Under the pieces are notes generated by a model. That model was not told the origin of the DNA. It saw nothing but the letters and a program-made list of their open reading frames with translations, and did no database searches. The translations under genes were made by a program, and so were the position numbers. From Buxus sempervirens (Eukaryota > Streptophyta > Magnoliopsida > Buxales > Buxaceae): a stretch of DNA of 64,000 bases. Every line of letters starts with the position of its first letter. Position 1 is the stretch's first letter. Shown piece after piece: positions 35,176 through 47,449 of this stretch. The DNA is taken from the NCBI GenBank assembly GCA_947561395.2, contig OX387182.1, positions 42,401,949 through 42,465,948 on the forward strand, read 5' to 3'.

Positions 35176-37035
35176 TGGTATGTTTCTAAATTTTTTTTTC
35201 CTGTCTTTGTTATTGCATCCACCATTTTCTTCTTTTCTGTGGTGAATGGGACATATGCTTCATGGAGTTAATGTCCAGTAGCAATCGCATAAACCTTGTT
35301 CCACAAGCTTGTCGCCTATCCTTGGGTTGATGACGGCTTTGAAAAAATTTGTTATTGGTGGTCTTTCTTCAACAATAATCAAAAAGACAAGAAACTAAAT
35401 CCAAAATTACCTTCATACTAGAGAGATGAATAAAAAATTATTGACCACATGACCTATTTTGTCTCCATTGGACGTTTTTGGGAGGGTATGTGGTGCCTAA
35501 GAGGAGAAATTTACATATTATTGGGGCATTGAAAGAAATTAGGCGATAATAGGTTGTTCTAAGCAATAAAGCTGTTACGATGGTTCTGTTTTTGAAGTGA
35601 TAGTAGGTTTGTTCTAGTTTGGATTTTCTTATATTTGAAATTAGGTCTTACGTACTTAATTCTTCATCTTGGGATGATGTTTAAATAGTATATTTACAAA
35701 TAAAACACCTGTCAAACTAGATCAATTCAATTACAGCTAGTAACTTTCATGATTTTTCATTTTCTATGGAAGTAGATGTTACCATAGGCATTATTTAGTC
35801 TCCACGATCTAGTCTCTTGGTTCTGGTTGGCTTTTAATCGTCTAGAAATCCTTCTTTTGTGTGTGTGCGAATTTCTTTGACATTTATTGGACTTTCTTGT
35901 TCATTTTGTAGATAGTTGTGAATCATAGGCATTTTTCTTGGCCCTCGAGGTAAGATTCATATATCTATGATACAATGGGTTAAGAAGAAAAGGTAAAAAG
36001 TGTTCAAAACAAGGGATAAATTGATTTAGAACTTTCATGAAAGATGTTAGATTGGGGTATAGGTTTTAAAGGCTCAAAGTCTTTAATCAATATTTATCCG
36101 TTCATGTTAGAATGGGATACCAACATATAAAAAAAGGGTAAAGTGAAAGGAAAAGAAAATTCAGATAAAATGGGGACCTACTCCCCTAATGTTTTTACTT
36201 TTGAAATTATTCTCCTTTTGGCTAATTATACATGCATCCCATGGCTTAGCTGCTTGTAAATAGCTATCAAAAGTGTTTTTTTATGTGTTTTCACGATTTG
36301 ACAAAAAATAGTGCCAAAACAGAATTTTGTACACATATATACCTTTTTTCCTAAATAAGGGTTATCTTTACATGGAAGGGAGTTTGAAAGTTGCATATCC
36401 AAGGCCTCTCTAAGGGTAGCTTGGGAAATGCTACTATTATTCTCTATTTCCATCATTATGATGTCTCAAATCTGAATAGTGAACTATTGTTCCTACTCAT
36501 TGGTATAGGATGAATTTATATTCCCATGATATGAAAATATTCTCATTAGTCTGTATCTTTCCTTTTTTTAAAGGAATGTACATATAAATATCTTATGGCA
36601 GATAATCATTCACCTAGCACTAAGAATGCAAGTATATGTTGCAAGCAAATTGACAACTTAGAAAATAGATTTGGTCAGCATTGAATCAAGGGTTAGCATT
36701 CAGAATATAATACCTATAATGAAGAACCTTTCAAATACATGTTTATGATTAGATTTTTTCAATCTTCTATCCTTGGTTTCCTCTCAATGCAAACCTTTAG
36801 AGTGGGTTTTTACACTCTAGTTTCTGTATCTTTTTTTCTTTACTCATGAGAAATAAAAGCATATATTTTTTTATGTACTCAAAAATCATGAAAATGCGTA
36901 TGAGAAAGTCCCATATAGATGCTAGTTTGCTATTTTAAAGTTAGCTTTCTATACTAGTTTGAAGTAGTACATTTTTCGTATCCTTTGTCTTCTTTGTGTT
37001 TAATCATTTCTTCTAAATTTTATAGTTAATCATTT
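35176..37035 (+). other. AT-rich stretch, probable intron, no gene
   Basis: There is no coding frame, repeat or RNA gene that I can support. If the 34985-35175 segment is the first exon, this is its 1.86-kb intron, or part of the CACTA 5' region. I searched by eye for a CACTAC terminus here and did not find one. Confidence 0.3.
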
Positions 37036-38628
37036 ATGGACAAGAGTTGGATAAACAAGAGTCGGATTTCTCTGGAATATTACAGGGGGGTTGAAGATTT
37101 CCTAGAGTTTGCAAAATTTTGCAAATGAGGATGAGACAATCCAATGCCTGTGTGCCAAGTGTTATCTTCGCTTTTGTTATAAACCTAATGATGTACAAGC
37201 TCATATAACGGAAAATGGATTTTTGAGGAGTTACATACAATGGTTTGCTTATGGTGAACCATTACAAGTGGGAACTTCTAACACAAATACTCACACACCA
37301 GCTGATGAATCAGCTAGTGGGTTGCAAGAAATGTTGTATGAAGTTCTCCTCACAAATCATGACCATGTTTCTAAAATACCTAGAAATGCCATGGGTGCTG
37401 AAACCGAAGGTGATGGGGTCGGTGCTAAGTTTTATAAATGCTTGAAGATGCTAACAAGCCATTGTATGATGGATGTACAGAATTCAGCAAAGTTAGTGTT
37501 GTTGTAATTTAAAATGTGAAGCTGGTTCAAGCAATATCTCATTGACGAAGTTGCTTTACATTTTAAATAGGATGCTTCCATTAGATACTGCATTGCCAAA
37601 AGATGCTTATGGTGCCAAGAAGTACATGGAAGAGCTAGGCCTTGAGTATGAGAAGATTCCTACTTGTCCTAACGGTTGTATGTTGTTTTGGGAGGAAAAT
37701 GAGGCATTAAATGATTGTAAAGTGTGTGGAGAGTCAAAATGGAAGCAAATCACAAGTGAATACGATCACTCTTCTCCAAAAAGAAAGCTAAAACCAGCTA
37801 GTGTGTAGAGGTGGTTTCCTTTGAAATCAAGATTGCAAAGGTTGTTTATGTCCTCAAAAATTGCTCCTTACATGAAGTGGCATCTTGAAGGAAAGCAAAA
37901 TGATGGAACACTTAGGCATCCTTTTGACGGGTTAGCTTGGAAAGCGTTTGATGAGAAATTTAAAGACTTTGCTTCTGACCCTCGTAATGTTAGGCTTGGT
38001 TTAGCAGCCGATGGTGATAATCCTTTTAGTAACATGAGCACTACTCATGGTACATGGCCTGTGATGTTGGTACCATATAATTTGCCTCCTTGGATGCGCA
38101 TGAAATGAGAGTATTTAATGTTGTCATTGATTATACCTGGTCCTAAATCTCCAGGCTTCAAAATAGATGTCTACCTGAGGCCATTAATAGAAGAGTTGAA
38201 GGAGTTGTGGGATGTTGGAATAGAAACATATGACATCTCTACTAATGAGACATTTAATATGCGTGCGGCATTGATGTGGACAATTAATGATTTTCCTACA
38301 TATGGCGACTTATTTGGATGGAGCACTAAGTGAAAGTATGCTTGTCCTTCTTGTATGTATGAAACCCGTTATGCTTGTCCTTCTTGTATGTATGAAACCC
38401 GTTCTACATGGTTGACACATAGCAAAAAAATTTTTTAGTGGGTACATAGGCCTTTCTTGCCTATAGATCATAAGTGGAGAAAAGACCAGAAATCATTCAA
38501 TGGTGAACAAGATATGGAACCAGCACCCATTCCATTATCTGGTGACGACATTATGAGGCAATTAGAAGATGTTCCAAATGTCTTTGGAATAAATGAGTGT
38601 GCTCTTGATGAGGAACAAAGATGGAAGA

Positions 38629-41122
38629 TGTCACGCCCTAAATCCTCACCTCACGACTTACTATGCATGAGTAGGACCGAGCGTAACCTTGCTCGTAAGC
38701 GAATCCGAAAATGCATTTATTTCTCAATAAATACTTGAGAATTTCATTTAATACTTTTTCAATCAGAGTTAAGGCGGAATTTAAACCAACATAACAATTA
38801 AAAATCAAAATTGAACCAGCCCAAACCATGGTTTATCCACACATCCAATTACAATTCTTGAACCCCAATGGTTCATAAAATGCATCAATTCAAAGATTCT
38901 TGCAGAAGCAATAACATCTCACACAACATGTTCATCATTCTAATCACCATCCCGTCACCATATTTCATTATCTCAAGATTGCAGGTTTTCTGTGAAAATA
39001 TAAGGGGTGAGTCTCAACGAAACCCAGTAAGTGAGGCTAATACACCCTGTATGAGAATATGCATAATATTCCTTATTTAAATAATATATGTACACCAAAT
39101 TGATATTTAATATATTATCATTAAATATGCAGGGTTTTCCTAAGTTGGGTTCATAACATATTTACATATATATTTTAATATTAACAATATTAAACATAAG
39201 GGATCATGAATTTTAACATGAGAACAATAAATTAATCATGATAAAAAGAAACAATAAATAAATCTTAATCTAAGTGTTAGAAATACTTACCTGTGATTTT
39301 TTTATGGACATGTACCTTGCAGAAATATAAATAACAAAATAAAAGTAACCGAATGTAAAGAAATATTAACCACCAAGTATCATCCTCACATCCCAGTAGA
39401 CATCTAGGTCACGCTGGGTACTGAATTAGCATTATGTCTGCTAACAGTAAAATCATCTCAATATCCTCTTCCAGTGGGCGTCCTTCACTGGGTACTGAAC
39501 TAGTATAGACTAGCAGTAAATACACTCCCAATAGAACGTCCTTGATAGACTACTTAACTAGTGTGTGGCCTCACAACTAGAAGTACCATCATATATGTGT
39601 CTACCAGTCTTCATATTGGGTACTGGACTAGTGAACCCTTGCCACTAGCAGTACAATCGCATCACAATCATCCCAGTGGTTAATCACACACCGGGTACTG
39701 AACTAGCGTGGCTAGCAGTACAATTTAATCATCATCCCAGACATCTCAAAATGCTTGGTACTGAACTAGCAACTCGTGCCAGCAGTACAAACATTATATC
39801 TCCCAACAACACTTGGTGCTGGGTACTAGACTAGTATACTAGTAGTACTAATATCCATATCATTATGTCTCATTTAAAACTACCAACTCAACATGCCATG
39901 CTTTGGATTTAATTCCAACAATAGTTAAACATTCCACAAATTCATATAATTTCAAATTTATAAACAAAAATAGGGTGTATGCTTATGTTATGGAATAACT
40001 AAATCAACATAAATAAATATTTAAAAACCACTGAAGTTTCTTTCTTGTCCCATGTGGTTATTAAACCAAGTTAAAGAGTGTCTTTGTCAAAAGGAAGACC
40101 ATGGTACGACATGACCCCATGGCTTGCACATGGCCACCCATGATGAAAAAGATACCATGGGAAGACCATGGTCTCATCGTTTGCACATGATCAAACCATG
40201 ATAAAAGTTTCACCCATTCGTATGGCATGAGATACACCCATTTAAAGACAATCTGATTTGACACATGCCTCTATTCATTACCCAAGCACAACAGCATGTA
40301 GTTTTATCCATTCGTATAAGTAGTTTTATCCATGGGTCAAACACATGATAAAATAAGTAGTTTAATCTATGATAAAGTAAGTATGGGTCCAACACATGAG
40401 TCAAACCCATGTGACTTGACACATCACCAAGCACATCACCAAAATAAAATAAGTGATTTCATCCATTCGTATAGCATATAATACAACCATTCAAAGACAA
40501 AACCTGATTCGACACATCACCAAACACATTACCAACACTATTTCACAACACTCTTTGACAAGGTAAACAACTCTTGCTCTTGATAGAGTAAATAGTATGA
40601 CACTCACCTCACAACACTCATTGACATTCGTAGGACACATGCTTTTGATTTTTGATTCATTGAGTTGAAACTAGAGAGAGAAAGTCATGAACCAACTCAT
40701 ATATGAAATCTAACATTCATCTCCATGGGGTTTTATGATATCTTCTAAATAATATATTATTTCATATAAATGATGCACAAATCATAAAGGAAGATTAACC
40801 CACTTGTATTAAGAGCACCAAGTTTGAAATCTATCTTCAATGTCTTTTTCCCCAAAATAATAGACACTAGGGTTTTAGGAGAGGGAGAAGGGGATAATGG
40901 CAAAAGGGTGAAATGGGAGAGAGGGGAAGAAGAGGGCGTGAGGTGAGAGAGAGTTTGAAATTTTTTTGCAAATGTTTGGGTTTGACGGCTAGGGTTTGTT
41001 TTAGAAGTTATTGTGTGTGTGTGCAAATAGGGAGTGTGTGTGTTGCTCACCCATAAGTCTTAAAACAAAAGCAACTTGACCGGTCAAAGTTCCAAAGCTT
41101 TTTTTTTTTTTTAATCGTTACA
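38629..41122 (-). mobile_element. Solo LTR, Tekay-like, inside the CACTA transposase
   Basis: The plus-strand ends are TGTCACGCCC...TTAATCGTTACA, flanked by a perfect 5-bp duplication GAAGA (38624-38628 and 41123-41127). Read on the minus strand it starts TGTAACGATT. It is 2.49 kb with no coding part. It holds the CACCCTGTATGAGAATATGC / CCCAGTAAGTGAGGC block related to the other LTRs and a 50-60 bp minisatellite. It postdates the CACTA insertion. Confidence 0.92.
39370..39855. repeat. Minisatellite, unit with GGGTACTGAACTAG...AGCAGTA
   Basis: About eight imperfect copies of a 50-65 bp unit are present. Each has a CTGGGTACTGAACTAG core, a short inverted CTAGCAGTA and a spacer with CATCCCAG. 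It sits at the same relative place in its LTR as the unrelated minisatellites of the other LTRs. Confidence 0.8.
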
Positions 41123-41576
41123 GAAGAAGAGAAGTATCTTCTTTGATTTGCCATATTGGCAATCTCATTTGTTGCGCCACAACCTTAATGCGATGCATAT
41201 AGAAAATAATGTAGTTGATAATCTCATTGGAACAGTCTTAGATATGAAGGACAAAACAAAGGATAATTTCAGTTCATGTGCTGACTTAAAAGAGATGCAT
41301 ATAAGACGTGAACTTCATCCACAAAGAATTTCCGAGACCAAGTCATTTTACCTTCAGCTTGCTTTACAATGAATAACAAAGAGAAAGATGATTTCTTAAA
41401 GGTTATTGAAAATGTGAAGTTCCTTGATGGCTTCACTGCAAATATATCCAATTGTGTCAAAGCTAAAAAGGGGAAAATAAGTGGAATGAAAAGTCATGAT
41501 TGTCATGTTCTCATGCAACAGTTGTTGCCAATTGCAATATGAGGGTCCCTTCCCATAGAGGTTGTTTCTCCTTTGA

Positions 41577-42535
41577 TTGAGTCTAGATGAGTGTGGTCGA
41601 GTACGGGGGGTGGGAGACATAGTTGCACCATCCAACAGCTCTTTTGATACCAGGAACATTGTGAATAGTGGATCAATAGTGGGTATTAGAGACGAGATGG
41701 TGCAATTGAAGGAAAAAGTCACCAGTATGGAAGAACAGTTGGCACAAACTCAAGATGCATATTCAAAGCTAGTGGACCATGTGCATGGATTAGAGGATTT
41801 CATAAGAAAGTGTTTTAGACAAATGCAAGAACAGGTTTTATTGCGTTCCGAAATTTATCAATTTTCTAATTTTTTTTTTACTTTATATTTTTTAAAATAT
41901 AACTTTCATTTTATTTACTTATGAACTTTGGTGTCTTTAAATCACTTTAGGATAACTTTATGGGCATGGAGCTAGGTGAAGCATTGCTACAGCGGTTGCC
42001 TAAATCTTCTATTATAAGTCGTGTTTTTTCTAGCCAAAATCATGGTAATTAATTTGCTTATTTGCCTATCTAATTATTGGATGTGATTTTTTATGCACAG
42101 CAAGTAAGTGACTTGTATAGAGATATATATGAAGTATCCTTTTGGTGTAACTTATGTGAACTGCATGGATTATTTTGAGCATTATTTGTGTGAAATGACA
42201 GGTTAATATAAAAATTACAATTCTGAAGTACAGGAACATGTGTCCAAATTTCTAATTTTTAGGGGATACTCTGTCAGATTTTCTGTAGAAAATAACTTAA
42301 CCTATTAGGATAACTCTATTAGGTAATATGTGAAAATGTTTTTTTTTTATGTGAATTGAGTGTTGCAGTGATAATTTAGTTCATTTATTTTATTAAGTTC
42401 AAATTGAAATTATTGTTTTTATAAGGGCGTTATTTTTCATGTTTACTGATTACGTGCCTTATCTTCTTTGGGTTTATTGTAGGTTTCAATGATGAGGATG
42501 AGAACAAGCTCCGTGATGATGCCCCCAACAAATAA
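41577..42535 (+). CDS. CACTA element second frame: coiled-coil protein, three exons
   Basis: A frame opening MSLDECGRVRGVGDIVAPSN leads into a coiled coil (MVQLKEKVTSMEEQLAQTQD, residues about 40-85). The first exon runs to 41834 (CAGGT donor). Exon two (41951-42044) codes MGMELGEALLQRLPKSSI and ends CATG before GTAATT. Exon three (42483-42535) codes GFNDEDENKLRDDAPNK and stops. Junctions keep frame. GRVRGVG followed by a coiled coil resembles the plant transposase (Ptta/En/Spm) C-terminal region of CACTA elements, so this may be the end of a TNP1-like or TNP2-fused protein rather than a separate gene. The start is uncertain. Confidence 0.5.
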
Positions 42536-43150
42536 GATGTGTACTGTCAAAGAAAAGGATATGGTGAAGGAAAAAGAAGGTGCATTTACATAGATCTTTT
42601 GAGCAATCTAGTAAAGGTAGTTAGAGTGAGCTTATTTGCCTTGCAGTTTCGTAATTAGTGGATGCGTTTTTAAATGCATAGCAAGTATATGACTTGTATG
42701 AAGATACATATAAATTATTCTTTTGTTGTGACTTAGGTGGATTGAGTCGATTATTGTGAATATTACATGTGAAATGACATGTTAATACAAAAACTACAAT
42801 TCTGTAGTGCAGGAACATGTACCCAAATTTCCAATTTTTAGGGGATGCTCTGTCAGATTTTCTATAGAAAATACTAGAGCTATTAGGATAGCTCTATTAG
42901 AAAAAAAGAAAAAGAAAAGCTTATTAGAGTATAAATGTCCTTGTGTATATATAGAAAAGGTAATATGTGTAAATATTTGCAATAAATTAAAATGATTTAT
43001 ATCCATTTACCCATGGTAGAACATGTTTTATATGTGGTTTGGGTGTTGCTTTGAAAAATTGAGTCTATAAATGATTTTTTATTAAGTTCAAGTAGAAATT
43101 ATTGTTTTTAGAAAGATGTTATTTCTTGCTTTTACTGATTATGTGTCTTA
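42080..43150 (+). repeat. Diverged direct duplication within the CACTA 3' region
   Basis: 42085-42460 and 42655-43150 align over most of their length. Shared phrases include TTTAGGGGAT.CTCTGTCAG, GTGAAATGACA.GTTAATA and TTTATTAAGTTCAA. The second copy has extra sequence near 42905-43010. This is an internal segmental duplication of intron or 3' sequence. Confidence 0.75.
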
Positions 43151-43539
43151 CAATCTTGTAAATGTAGTGGGAGTGAACTTATTACTGATCTTATCAGCTT
43201 GTTGATATCAAAGCTTAGCAAATGATATTTTGTTGAACAGAGCTATAGTCAATTTCTTTTCACTTTTATGAGTGATATTTTATGCAAGTTTTTTGTTCTA
43301 TAAAATTGATCAAAAGTCAATTTCTTCCTTGAATTTTTATGCTAGCAAACTAATAGTTGGAAAGAATATCTAAAATTTTGCTACAATTGAATGGTGATAG
43401 AAATGTTTCTTTAATGACCAATAAGAAAAAAAGGTACTGCAAATAATTGATGAGAAATTTAGTTTCAAAGCAAAAAAAAAGGTTACCTGCAACCAATTAG
43501 TGGCACAAAAAAGTGCCATTAAATACCTGCAATAAATTA

Positions 43540-43881
43540 GTGGTTTTTTAAACACCACCAGTTGAATGTCTCAAATTAGTAGTTTTGTAAACACTACCAA
43601 TGAAATACCACTGATGTGTGGCGTTTTAGATGCCGCCAAAGAAATGCCACTATGTTGTGGTGTCTAACACGCCACTAACGAAACACCACCAAAAGGAATG
43701 AATTTAGTGGTGTTGAACAAGTCACCAAAAAACGCCACCAAAGAGAAAAACGCTAGCGGCAAAATGCAAAACATCACTAAAATACCATTAGCGGCTGACA
43801 GTTTCCTGCCTAACCTAAATGCCACTGAAGGCAATTAGTGGCTTTTTGTCCAGCCACTACCATTGAATTTTTTTTGTAGTG
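43540..43881 (+). repeat. CACTA right subterminal repeats and terminus
   Basis: Roughly a dozen short repeats, TTAGTGG, GCCACTAA, ACACCACC and GCCACCAAAG, occur in both directions over 340 bp. They end in TTTTTTTGTAGTG. Such arrays bind the TNP1-type protein in En/Spm elements. The 3-bp duplication expected after 43881 would be CCT, but the left partner is not found. Confidence 0.85.
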
Positions 43882-46270
43882 CCTTCACATAAATCTCAAC
43901 AAAGACAAATTAAATCCATTTTTCAGACCTGACATTTCAGCCTAGCTAGCCCTTAACAAGTCAAGCTTTTCTGAGCCGAGCTTGAGCCCAAAAGTTTTGA
44001 GGAGCCTAAGTTGAATTTGAGCCCAAAATATTTTTAAGAGCCTCAGTCAGGCCTGAGCTTTGTCCGAGGATCATGACCTTAGTTGAGCTATGCAAATCCC
44101 AAATTGAAGAAAAACAAAACAAAAGTAATAAGCAAGTCACAAATCATGCTAGATCTAATTAAATTTGGAAAAAGTATAGGTTCAAGATCTGGGATCCTTC
44201 CCTTGATCTTTTCCTCTAGCTCTCTTCTTCACTTTTTATGACTAGAGAGAAGCTTTAAGTAATTTGTTAGGATTTAATGAAAATTGGATGACAAAATTTT
44301 TCTACTAAATCAATTCTTTATTTTGTGTCTCTTAAGGACAGGTGGAAGACTTTTAAAAGACAGTTATAATAGATTGTATTGGAAGTTAGTTAGGAAGTTA
44401 GGTGATCTCTTATTTTTCCTATTAAAAGTTAGTTAGAATAGAGAAGGTTTTGTTATTTTTCTGTAGGGAAGTTAGCTTTTTTCTTTTGTGTTGAAAGTGG
44501 TTTTAGAAGTGGAAAAGAAGGAGAGGACATAGCTGTTCTATTTTTGGGAGAATGGACAGAGGTATTCTGACTGAAGAAGATAGATCAAACAGAGAACAAG
44601 AGGATCTGTTCAGGAGCTTTTCTGATTCAGAACTAAGTGAGACGAATTGGTTGATTTCTTGGAAGAGAAATCTGTTGAACTGTTTATTGTTCTTGACTGA
44701 TTTGCTGATTGGTTTAAGGGAGATTAGTTGAAGGATTTCTAGGAAAGAAATGTGAAGGTCAGTTAACTGTTCCTGATTGGTTTGGTGGATTCCAACTCAT
44801 TGAGGACTCTTGAAGGATTCCAAGATTTGCAAAGAGATCAAGGAGCTGAATCAAGTAAGGTAACTAAGTAAATTTATAGGTGTTGTAAATTTGAAACAGT
44901 TGTATTCTTACTTTCTAATAGTGAATTGATTTCTTAGGATTGGTCTCCTTGATCAAACTCGAGGTTTTTCCTAGAAAGAAATGTAGGTTTTCCTCGTAAA
45001 AATTATGTGTGCCTTGCTGATTTCTTTACTTTGTTGCTTTTGAGTTTTCACTGTTCAAAACCTATAGAGAAAGGTCTAGGAATATGAATTTTCATATTTT
45101 GATCTAGGTTAGGGGTTACAAACACATTGAAGCTCTATCCTAAGGAGTAGAAGTAGAGAGTGCTAATTAAAGAGGTTTTACCGAATTTTAAAGAGAGATA
45201 TACCAGTAGAGTCTTCTTCTTCAAATCAAAGAAAACAAGTGCAAGGTGCGCCATCAATTTGGCAGAGTTTTCCTTCTTCAAGTAGGAGCTCTCTCTCTAG
45301 GATTTGTAGCCCTTTGCAAGGAAGAGAGGCCTTTTATTTATAAAGAGAATTGGGGACAAAATTGCCCCAAGGGCATGAATAAATATTAGTCTAGATCCTT
45401 CCTAAGAGCTTCAAAGCATGGTTTAAGAGTCGATTGAGGTATGGAGGTAAATTGGGCAAATCATGCTTGGTAGAGAGAAAATGAAAAAGAAAAAAAGAGA
45501 TAGCATTGTAAATGTAAAAACATTTACGTGTATTATTTTATTCATTTCAAAAGAATATCAATTAGGTTATGTGGGTTATAATAGGAAAAAAACTCCACGT
45601 CTAAGGAAGATAGTTGTGAATAATTATACAAATGATAGATTGGTCATCTTAGTATTTCATAGGCATCGTAAAAAGTTAGGGGGACTTTGAAGTCTTTTAA
45701 AGGGTTTATAATTAAAAACTATACATTAAGCCAAAATCTCCCCCCACCTCACTTTATCCATACTACTATGGAGGTAGCATATGGAGAACTAGATGCTTTC
45801 TTGTCCCCAAATGCATTGATTCAGTTTAGGATATGTCTGTATATCACAAGAATAATGTTTCTCAGTTTTCCCCAATATAAAATTTTCCTACCTTTCTCCC
45901 AATCCAAATGGATTTGAAGAAACTAAAGGGTTTCTAATAATTAAGCTCCCACTGTCTAAATGCGGTTTATCGTAATTTATAATATGTGGTGGATGAGCAC
46001 ATGTGGTTTGCACCCAATTTCTCATACACAATGCACCCATTCATTGCAAATGATGCATTCAATCATTTCAAGAAAAAGAAATGTATTTTTTTTTTTTTTT
46101 GAGTAATGATTGTCAATAAATTAATAACACTTTACAGCATGTACAACAAAATGCAGTGATGTGAAATCCACGAATTATTTATTTTGATGGATCCCATATT
46201 AATGTTTATTACTGTAGATGTTGTAAATGGGATGTAAATTGCAAACAGTATGCAATCACTTTTTTATTTT
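43882..46270. other. Gene-poor stretch
   Basis: No supported gene is present. At 43930-44090 phrases such as GAGCCGAGCTTGAGCCC and GAGCCTCAGTCAGGCC suggest an old hAT-like MITE. 44260-45400 is A/G-rich, with segments resembling the leader or LTR of an unidentified element, but no end or domain was recognised. 46080-46105 is a T run. Small open frames (for example 45463-45690) have no coding features I trust. Confidence 0.4.
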
Positions 46271-46424
46271 AAAGCAGAATCCACGATTGGATGTTGTATG
46301 GGTGCGGGCTCAGACGATTTTCGTTACCAAAGGAAAAAGACTACGAAAAACAAAACCTCATGCTAAAGCAGTAAAAAAATAAATAAAAACCAAGTTCGGA
46401 TGAGATTCAGCATCAGCAGACCGT

Positions 46425-46720
46425 GTTCACGGCCGGGTGCCATCAGCAAGGCGCGAAACGGTCCATGAGCGGACAGATTGTGGCTTCTGAGAGAAAGGTT
46501 TCCGGGTTGGCTTCCACTTGTCTGGTTCTGCTTTTGGAGGGCTGCTATTCTTCTTCTTCTTCATCCGTTTCTTCCTGCTCTCTGTCCATTTTCCCGGCGA
46601 TAGGACGGCCAGACTTGATTTCAGAAGCTGAGGATTTGCGGGGTCGGACCCGCTCTCCAAGCTTTGCAAACTCGCTTATCCATTGCTCGACCAAGGCAGA
46701 AATTCTGAATCAATTAAAGC
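46425..46720 (-). pseudogene. Possible host exon fragment, Glu/Lys-rich
   Basis: One minus-strand frame reads ISALVEQWISEFAKLGERVR, then PRKSSASEIKSGRPIAG and ends EQEETDEEEEE before a stop. It has real-protein composition but no recognised family. An overlapping 80-codon frame (46427-46669) is basic and low-complexity. A fragment captured by a neighbouring transposon is possible. Confidence 0.3.
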
Positions 46721-46914
46721 ACCCAACGCAAAATATTTTGAAAATTCCCCAGGAGAAATAGAAACAATAGTCGGAAAGTCGGGGATCTGCAATTAACGTT
46801 CTTCTCTAGATAATAGAGAGATTCATAAACCTTGGGGCTGGGGATATACATATAGAAAGAGATGGCTAGGCTGAGAAGGCACTGAAAAGAAAACAAAGGA
46901 AACAGACCGTGGCG

Positions 46915-46980
46915 CGCGGATCCTCTGTGAAGCGCATCGCCTGTGAAGCAAAGGCATCCTCTGTGAAGCGCAATCCAACG
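46915..46980. repeat. Short tandem repeat CCTCTGTGAAGCGCA
   Basis: Three imperfect copies of CATC(G)CCTGTGAAGC / ATCCTCTGTGAAGCGCA lie in tandem just before the presumed left part of the MULE-like region. Confidence 0.6.
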
Positions 46981-47167
46981 GACCAGAATAAGCGAAGGTT
47001 ATAATAGTAATTTTGATCCAAACGCTTAAAAAACTATTAAAACTCTCCTCGGCTCTCTCCTCGGCAAGACGAAAACGCGCGAAACATTTATATTATTTAA
47101 CTTATAATCTTGTCCACGTCCGAACTTTCTCTGTTCTTACTCAGACATTTCTGTGTTTACTCCGACA

Positions 47168-47178
47168 TTGGCGGGAAA
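47168..47178 (+). promoter_or_regulatory. E2F-type site upstream of the FAR1-like gene
   Basis: TTGGCGGGAAA matches the E2F consensus of cell-cycle genes. It lies about 1 kb before the FAR1-like start codon and before a likely splice donor (AACCAG followed by GTACAT near 47317), so it would be in the promoter or first exon. Confidence 0.3.
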
Positions 47179-47449
47179 GGTGCTGTCTTTACTCTCACTT
47201 CGAAGAAAAGGAAGACAGCTACCACAGTTCCACTTCCAAGTGTTAAAGAAGAAGGGACCACCACTCACTCCACCATTATGGGTTTCTATTTAAGACTCCA
47301 ACAACCAATGTAAACCAGGTACATAAACAGATTTTTGGCCTTTTCCATTAATGTCAACCCCCGAAGATGGTGGAACCTTAAATAAATTGAAATGATGGTC
47401 GGGCGAACAATGCCGCGCCGCCACACATCGACAGGGTACGCCCAGAAAT

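Larger units (their letters stand above)
37036..41545 (+). pseudogene. TNP2-like CACTA transposase, decayed and split by a solo LTR
   Basis: The start MDKSWINKSRISLEYYRGVE and the Cys-rich IQCLCAKCYLRF are the transposase-associated domain (binds DNA with Cys/His ligands). Next come LYILNRMLPLDTALPKDAYG and CPNGCMLFWEENEALNDC (TNP2 Zn part), then HPFDGLAWKAFDEKF, LGLAADGDNPFSNMS and TWPVMLVPYNLPPWMRMK (catalytic core region), and WTINDFPTYGDLFGWSTK. After the LTR (from 41123) it resumes with LPYWQSHLLRHNLNAMHIEN and KGKISGMKSHDCHVLMQQLL, the TNP2 end. Frame changes near 37125 and 37450 and stops near 37806, 38106 and 38331 show it is dead. Confidence 0.9.
37036..43881 (+). mobile_element. CACTA (En/Spm) DNA transposon, right end present, left end not found
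   Basis: It has a TNP2-type transposase with its N-terminal transposase-associated domain, a second downstream frame and a right terminus ending TTTTTTTGTAGTG at 43881 (inverted CACTACAAAAAAA). The right subterminal zone has many GCCACTAA/TTAGTGGC repeats. The start given is that of the transposase; the true left end is upstream and unresolved. The element is decayed and carries a solo LTR inside the transposase gene. Confidence 0.85.

Noticed and set aside
45463-45917. Two small plus-strand frames in the gene-poor stretch
   Set aside because: No domain, AT-rich composition and no splice or neighbour context.
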